DNA from: an uncultured Oscillospiraceae bacterium | GTDB taxonomy: Bacteria; Bacillota; Clostridia; Oscillospirales; Oscillospiraceae | Length of the DNA: 38,581 nucleotides | Assembly: GCA_944385785.1 (NCBI GenBank) | Contig: CALWYO010000022.1 | Location: 1 to 38,581 of the forward strand | Direction of reading: 5' to 3' | Shown: positions 16,538 to 25,390 of the stretch, one piece after another | How positions within the stretch are numbered: the first letter of the stretch is position 1 | Layout: the number at the start of each line of letters is the position of its first letter | Notes under the pieces: model-generated | What the model was told of the DNA's origin: nothing | The model's database searches: none | The model's input: only the letters and a program-made list of their open reading frames with translations | Translations under genes and position numbers: made by a program

Positions 16538-18364
16538 ATGTGCGGTATTGTAGGATTTACTGGCAGCCGTCAGGCTGCTCCGATCCTTCTGGAGGGTCTT
16601 AAAAAGCTGGAATACAGAGGGTATGATTCTGCCGGTGTAGCGGTCCTTGATAACGGCAGCATTTCACTTGCTAAGACAAGAGGAATGATAAAAAACCTAT
16701 GTGAGATGACTCATGATGGAGACGATATTAAAGGATGCATCGGTGTTGGACATACCCGTTGGGCTACCCACGGTGTGCCAAACGATATAAACGCCCATCC
16801 GCATCTCTCCTGCGATGGACGCTTTGCCGTTGTCCATAACGGTATAATTGAAAATTATGCACAGTTGAGAGATGAACTGATAGCCAATGGTATAGAGTTT
16901 AAGAGCGATACTGACACTGAGGTTGTTGCTCATTTGCTGGAATACTATGGCGATGAGGACGCCAAGACGGCCGTAATGAAGACGGCGTCAAGGCTGGTAG
17001 GGTCCTATGTGTTGGGAATTCTCTGCACTGACGGATCCGGCAGGCTTTTTGCTGTCCGTGAGTCTGGACCACTTATACTGGGCATAGGAGTAGGGGAAAA
17101 CTATTTTGCGTCCGACGTTACAGCTCTTATAGCGCATACCAAGAATGTTATTTATCTTGATGACGGCGAATTTGCCGAGCTGACACCGGAAAAAATAACG
17201 GTGTATGACTGCACAGGAGCCGCTATTACGAAGTCTGTGTCCAGGGTCGTATGGGATGTTGAGGCCGCCGAAAAGGGCGGATATGAACATTTTATGCTCA
17301 AGGAAATTATGGAACAGCCAAGAGCACTGAAGGCTACACTGGAGCCGAGAGTGAAAAATGGAGAAATAGTCCTTGAGAATTTTGAGCTCAGCGACGAAGA
17401 ACTTGAAGATATAGACAAAATAGTTATAACGGCCTGCGGTTCAGCCAGCTATGCCGGACAGGTCGGCAGGTATGTAATAGAAAAGCTCTGCAGGATTCCG
17501 ACACAGGTGGAAGTGGCAAGCGAGCTGCGTTACAGGGAGCCGATAGTCGACCATCATACACTGCTGATAGCCGTGTCTCAATCCGGCGAGACAGCGGATA
17601 CAATAGCCGCCATTAAAGAGTGTAAGGCCAGAGGTGCCAGAACAATGGCGATAGTCAATGTAGTTGGCAGCACCATTGCTAATCTTGTAGACCACGTCCT
17701 GTATACGTGGGCGGGACCTGAGGTAGCGGTGGCTACAACTAAAGGCTATACCACACAGGTAGCAATGCTTGATTTATTAGCTATTTATCTTGCCAAAAGG
17801 TTAGGAAGAATAGAGGATGAGCGTTACAATCAGCTTTTGGCAGGGCTTCAGGAGATGCCATCAAAGATACAGAGAGCTATTGATCTGAATGGACATGTGC
17901 AGTATTTAGCAGAGAGATATTACTCAAATCAGGCTATATATTTCATAGGAAGAAACCTGGACTATGCAGTTTGCATGGAGGGTTCCTTAAAGCTAAAGGA
18001 AATTTCCTATATTTTTGCCGAGGCATATGCTGCCGGAGAGCTTAAGCATGGGACCATCGCCTTAATAGAACAGGGATCTCCAGTTGTAGCTCTTGCCTGT
18101 TATGAACCGCTTTTTGATAAGATGGTGAGCAATATTGAGGAGATTAAAGCCAGAGGAGCAAAAGTGCTGGCAGTAGCTCTTGAAGGTGACAAGAGAATAA
18201 TTTCACAGGCAGATGACTTTATACTGATACCGAAGTCAGATCCTCTTCTGACTCCAATTGCGGAGATTATACCGCTCCAACTGTTTGCCTATTATGTTGC
18301 AAAAGCCAATGGCTGCGATATAGATAAACCGAAGAACCTGGCAAAGTCCGTTACCGTAGAGTAA
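16538..18364 (+). CDS. glmS: Glutamine-fructose-6-phosphate aminotransferase
   Basis: 608 residues, full length. It starts MCGIVGFTG, with Cys2 (after Met removal, Cys1) as glutaminase nucleophile. The N-terminal Ntn glutaminase domain covers about 1-225; two SIS domains follow (about 285-425 and 455-600), with TACGSASYAG, SQSGETADT and the C-terminal KSVTVE that closes the active site. It makes glucosamine-6-phosphate for peptidoglycan. The ribosome site GGAAAGGAAA overlaps the end of pyrG and only 5 bp separate the genes, so there is no room for a glmS ribozyme; expression must follow the pyrG promoter. Confidence 0.98.
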   Translation: MCGIVGFTGSRQAAPILLEGLKKLEYRGYDSAGVAVLDNGSISLAKTRGMIKNLCEMTHDGDDIKGCIGVGHTRWATHGVPNDINAHPHLSCDGRFAVVHNGIIENYAQLRDELIANGIEFKSDTDTEVVAHLLEYYGDEDAKTAVMKTASRLVGSYVLGILCTDGSGRLFAVRESGPLILGIGVGENYFASDVTALIAHTKNVIYLDDGEFAELTPEKITVYDCTGAAITKSVSRVVWDVEAAEKGGYEHFMLKEIMEQPRALKATLEPRVKNGEIVLENFELSDEELEDIDKIVITACGSASYAGQVGRYVIEKLCRIPTQVEVASELRYREPIVDHHTLLIAVSQSGETADTIAAIKECKARGARTMAIVNVVGSTIANLVDHVLYTWAGPEVAVATTKGYTTQVAMLDLLAIYLAKRLGRIEDERYNQLLAGLQEMPSKIQRAIDLNGHVQYLAERYYSNQAIYFIGRNLDYAVCMEGSLKLKEISYIFAEAYAAGELKHGTIALIEQGSPVVALACYEPLFDKMVSNIEEIKARGAKVLAVALEGDKRIISQADDFILIPKSDPLLTPIAEIIPLQLFAYYVAKANGCDIDKPKNLAKSVTVE

Positions 18365-18388
18365 GAAGGGATATTGAAAGGAGCTCCA

Positions 18389-19819
18389 ATGAAGGACAGA
18401 TATGAAAACCCGCTTTGTAGCAGATACTCATCAAAGAGGATGCAGTATATTTTCTCTCCTGATTTTAAATTCTCTACTTGGCGCAAACTCTGGATTGCCC
18501 TTGCGGAGAGTGAGCGGGAGCTTGGGCTTAACATAACCCAGGAGCAGATTGATGAAATGCGTGCCCATGTGGATGATATTGACTATGAATTGGCCGCAAA
18601 ATATGAGCATAAGCTGAGGCATGATGTTATGGCACACGTACATACGTTTGGCGATGCGTGTCCAAAGGCAAAGCCGATAATACATCTGGGAGCCACTTCA
18701 TGCTATGTTGGAGATAACACCGATATCATCCAGATGAAAGAGGGGCTTATGCAGATAAAAAGGCTGCTTGTCAATGCTATTGCGGAGCTTGATAATTTTG
18801 CCAGAAAGCATAAAGATGTCCCAACTCTTGCATATACGCATTTCCAGGCTGCACAGCCCACGACGGTAGGAAAAAGAGCTACATTATGGACACAAGACCT
18901 TATTATGGATCTTGACCGACTAAACTATGAAATGGGAAATCTCCGTTTACTGGGCTGCAAGGGGACGACGGGAACCGGAGCCAGTTTCCTGGAGCTGTTT
19001 GGCGGCGACAGGGAGAAAGTCCGCTTGGTTGAAGATAAAATAGCCTTAAAAATGGGTTTTGACAAATGTATGCCGGTTTCAGGGCAGACCTATTCGAGAA
19101 AGGTTGACTCTTTTGTTCTTAATGTTTTAGCAGGTATTGCCCAAAGCTGTGCTAAAATGGCTACAGATATAAGGCTTCTTGCCCATCTTAAAGAGTTCGA
19201 CGAGCCCTTTGAACAAAATCAGATTGGCTCGTCGGCCATGGCGTATAAGCGTAATCCTATGCGGTGTGAACGGATAGTGAGCCTTGCCAGATATATAATG
19301 AATGACGCTAAGAACGCAGCTGATACGGCTGCGGCTCAATGGCTGGAGCGTACATTGGACGATTCTGCCAACAGGCGTATATCAATACCTGAGGCTTTCC
19401 TGGCCACAGACGCCATACTTACTCTTGTAATAAATGTTATTTCCGGTGGAAGGATATACCCCAAGGTTATGGAAAGACACCTTAAGGAAGAGCTCCCCTT
19501 TATTGCAAGCGAAAATATACTTATGGATGCGGTTAACAGGGGCGGTGACAGACAGGAGCTTCATGAGGCTATCCGCCAGTATTCCCAGAAGGCTGCGGCC
19601 AGAGTAAAATTGGAGGGCGGAGATAATAATCTCCTTGATCTTCTTATGGAAGACGAAAGGTTTGGACTTACTTCAGAGAATCTGGAGGATATATTGGACG
19701 TCCGCAAATTTGTAGGGTGCGCTCCCTGGCAAACGGAGGAGTTCCTGGAGCAGTATGTGACTCCGGTCCTTGAAGAGAATAGAGATCTTTTGGGTGTTGA
19801 TGCCCAGGTACAAGTTTAA
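18389..19819 (+). CDS. purB: Adenylosuccinate lyase
   Basis: 476 residues from the ATG at 18389, with AAAGGAG 5 nt upstream; an in-frame TTG at 18374 has no ribosome site. The fumarase/aspartase superfamily signature GSSAMAYKRNP (catalytic Ser loop) is intact, as are HLGATSCYVGDNTD and TLAYTHFQAAQPTTVGKR. It acts twice in purine synthesis, releasing fumarate from SAICAR and from adenylosuccinate. Its neighbours purA and purC encode the enzymes making exactly those two substrates, a tight functional grouping. 24 bp after glmS. Confidence 0.97.
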   Translation: MKDRYENPLCSRYSSKRMQYIFSPDFKFSTWRKLWIALAESERELGLNITQEQIDEMRAHVDDIDYELAAKYEHKLRHDVMAHVHTFGDACPKAKPIIHLGATSCYVGDNTDIIQMKEGLMQIKRLLVNAIAELDNFARKHKDVPTLAYTHFQAAQPTTVGKRATLWTQDLIMDLDRLNYEMGNLRLLGCKGTTGTGASFLELFGGDREKVRLVEDKIALKMGFDKCMPVSGQTYSRKVDSFVLNVLAGIAQSCAKMATDIRLLAHLKEFDEPFEQNQIGSSAMAYKRNPMRCERIVSLARYIMNDAKNAADTAAAQWLERTLDDSANRRISIPEAFLATDAILTLVINVISGGRIYPKVMERHLKEELPFIASENILMDAVNRGGDRQELHEAIRQYSQKAAARVKLEGGDNNLLDLLMEDERFGLTSENLEDILDVRKFVGCAPWQTEEFLEQYVTPVLEENRDLLGVDAQVQV

Positions 19820-19830
19820 GGAGGATAACA

Positions 19831-21102
19831 ATGCTGACAGCTGTAGTTGGAATTAACTGGGGCGATGAAGGAAAAGGACGTATGGTGGACCTTTTAAGCG
19901 GAGCATATGACATTGTGCTGCGCTATCAGGGAGGAAACAATGCCGGACACACCGTGGTAAATGATAAGGGCAAGTTTATTCTGAACCTTTTGCCTTCTGG
20001 AATTCTCAGAGATGAGACAGTGAACGTGATGGGGCCAGGTATGGTTATCGATTTGGAGCACTTGACCCATGAAATAGAGTCCCTCAGGGAAAAGGGAATA
20101 AAAATAGACCCAAGCCGCCTTGTTATAAGCGACAGGGCAACTATATGTATGCCTTATCACAAAATGATGGATATTCTTGAAGAGGATAGGCTGGCTGATA
20201 AGAAATTTGGGTCAACTCGCCGTGGAATTGCCCCAGTCTATGCAGACAAGTACATGAAGAAGACGCTTCGTATAGGAGATCTTCTCCATCCTGAAGGATT
20301 GAAAGACAGACTTAAGGATTTGGTGGAGTGGAAGAACCTGACTGTAGTAGGGGGATATAAACATGAACCGGTGGATCCCGATGCAATGTACGACTGGCTT
20401 ATGACATATGGCGAGCCGTTAAGGGACTACATTAAAGATACTACAGTGTATCTCACGCAGGCGGCTGATGCCGGAAAAAATATTATGTTTGAAGCTCAGC
20501 TGGGAGCTCTCAGGGATATAGATTTTGGAATATATCCGTATACGTCGTCTTCTTCTACAATTGCAGCATATGCGCCTATAGGAGCTGGCATACCCGCGAA
20601 AAAACTTGATAATGTTATAGGAATAATGAAGGCATATTCAAGCTGCGTGGGTGAAGGACCATTTACCTGTGAGATGTTCGGTGAAGAGGCGGACAAGCTC
20701 AGAGGCGAGGGCGCCGAGTACGGTGCAGCCACAGGGAGAGCCAGACGTGTAGGCGGATTTGATGTGGTGGCCTCCCGCTATGGCGTGATGGTTCAGGGCG
20801 CTACGGAAATTGCTCTGACCAAACTGGATATACTCAGTTATCTTGATAGGATACCGGTGTGTGTTAAATACGATGTCAACGGAGTGCTTACAGACAATTT
20901 CCCCGCCGGCGTGGAGCTGGATATAGCCAAGCCTGTTTACGAGTATCTGCCTGGCTGGAAAGAGGATATAACAGGCTGCAGAAGTTTTGACGCTCTGCCT
21001 AAAGCAGCTCAGGATTATGTAAGATATATAGGCCAGGTTACTGGCTGCAACATAAAATACGTCTCTGTTGGAGCAGGCAGAGAAGAATACTTTGAAATGT
21101 GA
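19831..21102 (+). CDS. purA: Adenylosuccinate synthetase
   Basis: 423 residues, full length. The N-terminal GINWGDEGKGRMVDLL contains the P-loop-like GDEGKG with the catalytic Asp; GGNNAGHTV and the GRARRVGGFD substrate loop are intact. It joins IMP and aspartate with GTP to give adenylosuccinate, the substrate of the purB product encoded 11 bp upstream. AAGGAGG ribosome site overlaps the intergenic gap. Confidence 0.98.
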   Translation: MLTAVVGINWGDEGKGRMVDLLSGAYDIVLRYQGGNNAGHTVVNDKGKFILNLLPSGILRDETVNVMGPGMVIDLEHLTHEIESLREKGIKIDPSRLVISDRATICMPYHKMMDILEEDRLADKKFGSTRRGIAPVYADKYMKKTLRIGDLLHPEGLKDRLKDLVEWKNLTVVGGYKHEPVDPDAMYDWLMTYGEPLRDYIKDTTVYLTQAADAGKNIMFEAQLGALRDIDFGIYPYTSSSSTIAAYAPIGAGIPAKKLDNVIGIMKAYSSCVGEGPFTCEMFGEEADKLRGEGAEYGAATGRARRVGGFDVVASRYGVMVQGATEIALTKLDILSYLDRIPVCVKYDVNGVLTDNFPAGVELDIAKPVYEYLPGWKEDITGCRSFDALPKAAQDYVRYIGQVTGCNIKYVSVGAGREEYFEM

Positions 21103-21112
21103 GGACGAAGAC

Positions 21113-21823
21113 ATGGAAAAACGTGAGCAGCTTTATGAGGGTAAGGCGAAAAAAGTCTATTCTACAGATGATCCGGAATTGCTGATTGTGTCCTATAAGG
21201 ATGATGCCACTGCTTTTAATGGGCTTAAAAAGGGAACCATACAGGGAAAAGGCGCGATTAACAACAGAATGACTAACAATTTTATGCGCCGTCTGGAGAA
21301 AGAAGGAGTTCCGACCCATTATGTACAGGAGCTTTCTGACAGAGAGACTGTAGTGAAAAAAGTCACTATTGTCCCTCTGGAAGTGATAATAAGGAATATA
21401 TCGGCAGGTTCATTTTCAAAGCGTTACGGCGTAGAAGAGGGAATTGTATTTGAGCAGCCCACTATTGAGTTTTCATATAAAAACGATGATTTGGGCGATC
21501 CGCTTATAAACGATTATCACGCAGTGGCTTTGAAATTGGCAACCTGGGACGAAATAGATCTTATAAAGAAGTACGCATTTAAAGTTAATGACCTTCTGAA
21601 AGGATTTATGAAGGAGATCGGTATTGATCTGGTGGACTTCAAACTGGAGTTTGGAAAGACTTCTGACGGAACTATAATTTTGGCCGATGAAATATCACCT
21701 GATACTTGCCGCTTCTGGGATGTTGAGACCCACGAGAAATTGGATAAAGACCGTTTCAGAAGAGATCTGGGCGGAGCAGAGGATGCTTATCAGGAAGTTA
21801 TGCGCCGACTTATGGGAGAGTAA
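21113..21823 (+). CDS. purC: Phosphoribosylaminoimidazole-succinocarboxamide (SAICAR) synthase
   Basis: 236 residues from the ATG at 21113, with GAGGA 7 nt upstream and only 10 bp after purA; the in-frame ATG at 21068 lies inside purA. Family landmarks: LYEGKAKKVY at the N-terminus, VVPLEVIIRN-like VPLEVIIRNISAGSF, and DFKLEFGK and LADEISPDTCRFWD. It condenses CAIR with aspartate using ATP in de novo purine synthesis. Length matches the compact bacterial form. Last gene of the cluster before the stem at 21873. Confidence 0.97.
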   Translation: MEKREQLYEGKAKKVYSTDDPELLIVSYKDDATAFNGLKKGTIQGKGAINNRMTNNFMRRLEKEGVPTHYVQELSDRETVVKKVTIVPLEVIIRNISAGSFSKRYGVEEGIVFEQPTIEFSYKNDDLGDPLINDYHAVALKLATWDEIDLIKKYAFKVNDLLKGFMKEIGIDLVDFKLEFGKTSDGTIILADEISPDTCRFWDVETHEKLDKDRFRRDLGGAEDAYQEVMRRLMGE

Positions 21824-21872
21824 GCTGAGGCAACTGGAAAATTTACTGAGTATAATCGAAAATAAAGTTTCT

Positions 21873-21910
21873 ATATGGACCGGCATGGAGCGATGCCGGT
21901 CCATATTTGT
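21873..21910. terminator. Stem-loop between purC and the MFS gene
   Basis: Perfect 14-bp arms (21873-21886 and 21893-21906) with a 6-nt loop. The T run after the stem is short on the plus strand (ATATTTG) and spread out on the minus strand. It separates convergent genes and probably terminates both, though less cleanly than other terminators here. Confidence 0.65.
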
Positions 21911-21918
21911 GGGCAAGA

Positions 21919-23175
21919 TTACTGCGACACATTTCCGATTTGGTGTTTTTCAAGATTTTTAAAGAACCTTATGGAAGTAAGTCCTATTATACATACGAGA
22001 ATTCCGCTGGGGATTAAAACTAAATAGACGCTATTTGCAAACTTATCAAATAATGCTCCATAAATAACCTGACCTGCCGGCTGCGCGCACATGGAGAGCG
22101 TAAATACATAGGACATCACCTTACCCATCAAATGCTCTGGCGTCCATTTCTGTATGATAGAAATGGCATAGGTGGAAAACAGACTGCATCCAAGTTGGCA
22201 GAGGGAGAACATTGCCAGTAAAATCAGATAACGTGTAAAAGCGGATGCAGGAAGCAGGAAGGCAATACCGCATGGAATAACGCAGATTCCAAAGGATGTC
22301 AAGACTACGGTAAGATGATGTGCTCGAAGCCTGCCAGCCAGTACGACAACGAGAAGGCTTCCCAAAATAGATGAAATTCCCATTGCGCTTTCTGCAATTC
22401 CATAGTGGGTAGCTGAGAGACCCAAAACCGTACGTACCAAATAGGGAAATCCTACTACGGTGGTGCCTGCAACAAAAAGACTCACGACTGCCGCCAAAAG
22501 GAGGAGTTTTAAAATAGCGGGCTGTTCATACCGCAGAAAACGCATACTTACGGAGACATCGCATTTGATAATTGTGCCGATTCCCATTTTTTGCGGGGCC
22601 CTTTTGTAATCTAACTTGATGAAACATTCCAGCGATGCGGTTAAAAAGAAGCATACCGCTGCGGCATGGAGTATCGGCGTTATTCCAAATGTGGTATAGA
22701 AGACGCCGCCTAAAAATGGAGTAATAAGGGATGCTATTGAAGCAACCTGGTTGACGATAGCGTTTCCCTTTACAATGTTATCTCCAGACAGCATCTGCGG
22801 GACACAGGCCTGTACAGTGGGCGACTCAAAAGCGCCCAGTACTGATAGAACAATAAGCAGCGCGCCAATAATAAAGATATCGTTCCCTCTTGATATAGCA
22901 AAACCGGAAACGAGTATTGACAATCCTGAAAGTGTATCCAGCGCCACCATAATATTACGGCGATTTGCCCTATCGGCCAGGATTCCGCCTAACGGGGAGA
23001 GAAAGATTGTAGGCAGCATAGCCAGCGCCATCAGGCCCGCAAAAATCGATGCAGATCCAGTCTGCTCTAATACGTACATGGACAGTGCAAATTTCAGTGT
23101 GTAATTGCCTATAAGTGAACTGATTTGCCCTAAAATTAGAAAGGTAAAATTACGGGCGAAGAGTTTTTGTTCCAT
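21919..23175 (-). CDS. MFS transporter, drug/macrolide efflux type
   Basis: 418 residues from the ATG at 23175 (minus strand), with AAAGGAGC just upstream. A longer reading up to 23388 would run into tetR and adds 71 untypical residues, so I reject it. About 12 hydrophobic helices. The loop between helices 2 and 3 reads GGILADRANRRN, the MFS motif A. The start FARNFTFLILGQISSLIGNYTLKFA resembles MefA/MFS_3-type exporters. It lies 118 bp downstream of a tetR gene, with a possible terminator between. A GTATGT half-site like the tetR operator is present at 23202-23207, just upstream. Cargo unknown. Confidence 0.9.
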   Translation of the reverse strand: MEQKLFARNFTFLILGQISSLIGNYTLKFALSMYVLEQTGSASIFAGLMALAMLPTIFLSPLGGILADRANRRNIMVALDTLSGLSILVSGFAISRGNDIFIIGALLIVLSVLGAFESPTVQACVPQMLSGDNIVKGNAIVNQVASIASLITPFLGGVFYTTFGITPILHAAAVCFFLTASLECFIKLDYKRAPQKMGIGTIIKCDVSVSMRFLRYEQPAILKLLLLAAVVSLFVAGTTVVGFPYLVRTVLGLSATHYGIAESAMGISSILGSLLVVVLAGRLRAHHLTVVLTSFGICVIPCGIAFLLPASAFTRYLILLAMFSLCQLGCSLFSTYAISIIQKWTPEHLMGKVMSYVFTLSMCAQPAGQVIYGALFDKFANSVYLVLIPSGILVCIIGLTSIRFFKNLEKHQIGNVSQ

Positions 23176-23270
23176 TTTGCTCCTTTCAATACCGTACAAA
23201 GGTATGTAAAAATGTAAAATAGTTACCCTACAATACAATAAATACCGGTCGAACGAATGTATATTTTTAA

Positions 23271-23298
23271 AATAAAATTGCCCTGCGGCAATTTTATT
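23271..23298 (-). terminator. Stem-loop after tetR
   Basis: 12-bp perfect arms (23271-23282 and 23287-23298) with a CTGC loop, overlapping the tetR stop codon and followed on the minus strand by TTAAAAATA. The stem is AT-rich, so termination may be partial and allow some read-through into the MFS gene. Confidence 0.5.
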
Positions 23299-23941
23299 TT
23301 TTGTCTGGCAACTTCTCAAAGAAGTCTTCCACCAGAGCAAGAATAGAATCGTCCATAAGGGGAACGCCCATTTTTTCCAGCATTTCACCGATAAAGCGGA
23401 ATTTATGCTTCATGCCCTCCTTATCAGTAGGAAAAACTGAGGGTAGTAGCCATAGACTGGTGAGCAGAGGAATAAGCTCGGCAATCTCTTTAGCATACTC
23501 TGTACGTATGGAACCGTCAGCATTTCCTTCCTCAAGCAATTCTTGATAGTACGGTGTTAAAATGCGACGGTTAGATTCAATCATCTCTACAAGGAGACGG
23601 GGGTTTCTCATAAGTGGGATTGCCTGTATTGTCATGCTTGTGCGAGCTTCATCGGATTGATTTATCCTGATGGCTTCCTGCAGCTTTTGCAGACCGTTTA
23701 GATCTGAACGATTCCTGACTTTATCAAAGGGATTATTATTTGCGAACATCCGATCGCCCACAGCGTCCATAATCTCTTCTTTTGATTTGAAGTGGTGATA
23801 GACAGCCCCTTTTGACAGGCCGCCTAAGTGATCTACAATATCTTGAATAGTGGTATTGTCGTATCCTTTTTCCAAAAAAAGTTTCTGTGCTGCATCAAGA
23901 ATTTTTTCAACTGTTACTTCCGGATATTTGTTTCTTGCCAT
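23294..23941 (-). CDS. TetR/AcrR family transcriptional regulator
   Basis: 215 residues from the ATG at 23941, which follows GAAGGA; an in-frame ATG at 23968 lies inside the operator and lacks a ribosome site. The N-terminal HTH is typical: ILDAAQKLFLEKGYDNTTIQDI (helices 1-2) then GGLSKGAVYHHFKSKEE (recognition helix and the YHHF signature). The C-terminal part is a helical ligand domain of unknown specificity. A consensus promoter with a dyad at the start site suggests autorepression. The MFS exporter downstream is the probable target. Confidence 0.92.
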   Translation of the reverse strand: MARNKYPEVTVEKILDAAQKLFLEKGYDNTTIQDIVDHLGGLSKGAVYHHFKSKEEIMDAVGDRMFANNNPFDKVRNRSDLNGLQKLQEAIRINQSDEARTSMTIQAIPLMRNPRLLVEMIESNRRILTPYYQELLEEGNADGSIRTEYAKEIAELIPLLTSLWLLPSVFPTDKEGMKHKFRFIGEMLEKMGVPLMDDSILALVEDFFEKLPDKK

Positions 23942-23960
23942 ATGGAATCCTTCTTCCTTA

Positions 23961-23977
23961 ACATACATTCAGTATGT
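23961..23977. promoter_or_regulatory. Probable TetR operator
   Basis: ACATAC-N5-GTATGT, a perfect 6-5-6 dyad, located between the tetR -10 (23982-23987) and its start codon, at the predicted transcription start. Size and place fit a TetR dimer site; attribution to the adjacent regulator is by position. Confidence 0.72.
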
Positions 23978-23981
23978 ATTT

Positions 23982-24010
23982 ATTATATCGAACAATATAC
24001 TCTCTGTCAA
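23982..24010 (-). promoter_or_regulatory. SigA promoter of tetR
   Basis: Minus-strand TTGACA (24005-24010), 17-bp spacer, TATAAT (23982-23987): both hexamers match the consensus exactly. Such strength is typical of a promoter normally held by its repressor. Confidence 0.88.
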
Positions 24011-24093
24011 CAGAAGTTTAGCTGATTGAATAGTGTGCCTGCGGATAAAGGGCAGATTATACATGAGATACCTGTGGGTTTTTTAAAAAACTA

Positions 24094-24122
24094 TTTAAAA
24101 AAACAGATATATGTGATACACT
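24094..24122 (+). promoter_or_regulatory. Possible promoter of the aminotransferase operon
   Basis: TTTAAA (24094-24099), 17-bp spacer, TACACT (24117-24122) with TGA before it (extended -10). The -35 is poor, so this is tentative. The start codon is 43 bp downstream. Confidence 0.35.
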
Positions 24123-24164
24123 GGCTTCATATGCGAAAAAGCCAATAAAACGGGAGGCATACTT

Positions 24165-25361
24165 ATGATTTCTCGAAAAATGATGAATATGACTAAGAAC
24201 GGCAGCGCCATACGCGCAATGTTTGAAGAGGGAATGCGTATGGCTGAGAAGTTCGGTAAGGATAATGTGTTTGACTTTTCACTTGGCAATCCTAATATTC
24301 CGGCTCCAGAAAAGGTGAGAGATGAGATAATTCGGCTTGCAAGGGATACCGATCCTATGGAACTTCACGGCTACATGGCAAATGCGGGATATCCCCAGGT
24401 ACGTGCTACGGTGGCACAATCGTTAAACAGGCGTTTTGGAACCAGCTTTTCTGAGAACAATATAATTATGACTGTTGGCGCCGCCGGCGGACTTAATGTA
24501 ATACTGAAAACACTGTTGGATCCTGGCGACGAAGTACTGGTGTTCTCACCATATTTTTTGGAATATGGAAATTATGTGGCAAATTATGACGGTATATTGA
24601 AAGCGGTCCCCGCTAAGGCGGAAGATGGATTTCAGCCTGACTGCGAGGCGCTGAGGGCGGCCATCACATCAAAGACGAAGGCGCTTATACTCAACAATCC
24701 TAATAACCCTACTGGTGTTATCTACTCGGATAAAAAAATTCGTGAGATAGCCGACGTTTTGTATGAACGGCAGCGGGAGCTCGGTACGTCGATATATATT
24801 ATCTCCGATGAACCATATAGAGAGCTGGCTTATGACGGTGCAGAGGTCCCCTTTATAACAAAATATTATAATAATACGATAGTGGGCTATTCCTGGTCAA
24901 AGTCACTCTCATTACCTGGTGAGCGTATTGGGTATTTGGCAATACCTGATGAGGCTGATGACTCACAGCTGATTATAGATGCAGCGGTTATTGCCAACAG
25001 AATTTTGGGATTTGTAAATGCTCCATCTCTGCAGCAGAGGCTTGTAGCACAGTGCCTTGAAGAAAAAACTGATGTGGATGCTTATGATAAAAACCGCAAG
25101 GCTTTGTATAATGGTCTGACGGACTGTGGATTTGAATGTGTATATCCTGCCGGAGCGTTTTACCTTTGGGTAAAAGCGCCTGATGGTAACGATGGTGCTT
25201 TTGTGGAGAAAGCCAAGACTCACAACATCCTGTTTGTTGGCGGCACGTCATTTGCCTGTCCAGGATATGTACGGATAGCGTACTGCGTATCCTACGAAAT
25301 GATAATGAGGTCTATGCCTGCCTTCAAGGCGCTGGCTCAAGACTATGGGCTTATAAAATAG
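24165..25361 (+). CDS. Pyridoxal-phosphate aminotransferase, class I/II (aspartate aminotransferase-like)
   Basis: 398 residues, fold type I length. Motifs: FDFSLGNPNIPAP near the N-terminus, NNPNNPTGVIYS, SDEPYRELAYDG, and YSWSKSLSLPGERIGY with the predicted PLP lysine Lys246. Substrate preference (aspartate, aromatic or branched-chain amino acid) cannot be read from sequence. GGGAGG ribosome site upstream. trpS begins 29 bp after the stop, so they are probably co-transcribed, which hints at but does not prove a link to amino-acid supply for translation. Confidence 0.93.
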   Translation: MISRKMMNMTKNGSAIRAMFEEGMRMAEKFGKDNVFDFSLGNPNIPAPEKVRDEIIRLARDTDPMELHGYMANAGYPQVRATVAQSLNRRFGTSFSENNIIMTVGAAGGLNVILKTLLDPGDEVLVFSPYFLEYGNYVANYDGILKAVPAKAEDGFQPDCEALRAAITSKTKALILNNPNNPTGVIYSDKKIREIADVLYERQRELGTSIYIISDEPYRELAYDGAEVPFITKYYNNTIVGYSWSKSLSLPGERIGYLAIPDEADDSQLIIDAAVIANRILGFVNAPSLQQRLVAQCLEEKTDVDAYDKNRKALYNGLTDCGFECVYPAGAFYLWVKAPDGNDGAFVEKAKTHNILFVGGTSFACPGYVRIAYCVSYEMIMRSMPAFKALAQDYGLIK

Positions 25362-25390
25362 AAGACATATACACCACAAAGGAGCGGAAA

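Noticed and set aside
23176..23388. N-terminal extension of the MFS gene by 71 residues
   Set aside because: It would overlap tetR and the stem-loop, while the ATG at 23175 has AAAGGAGC upstream and family-like first residues.
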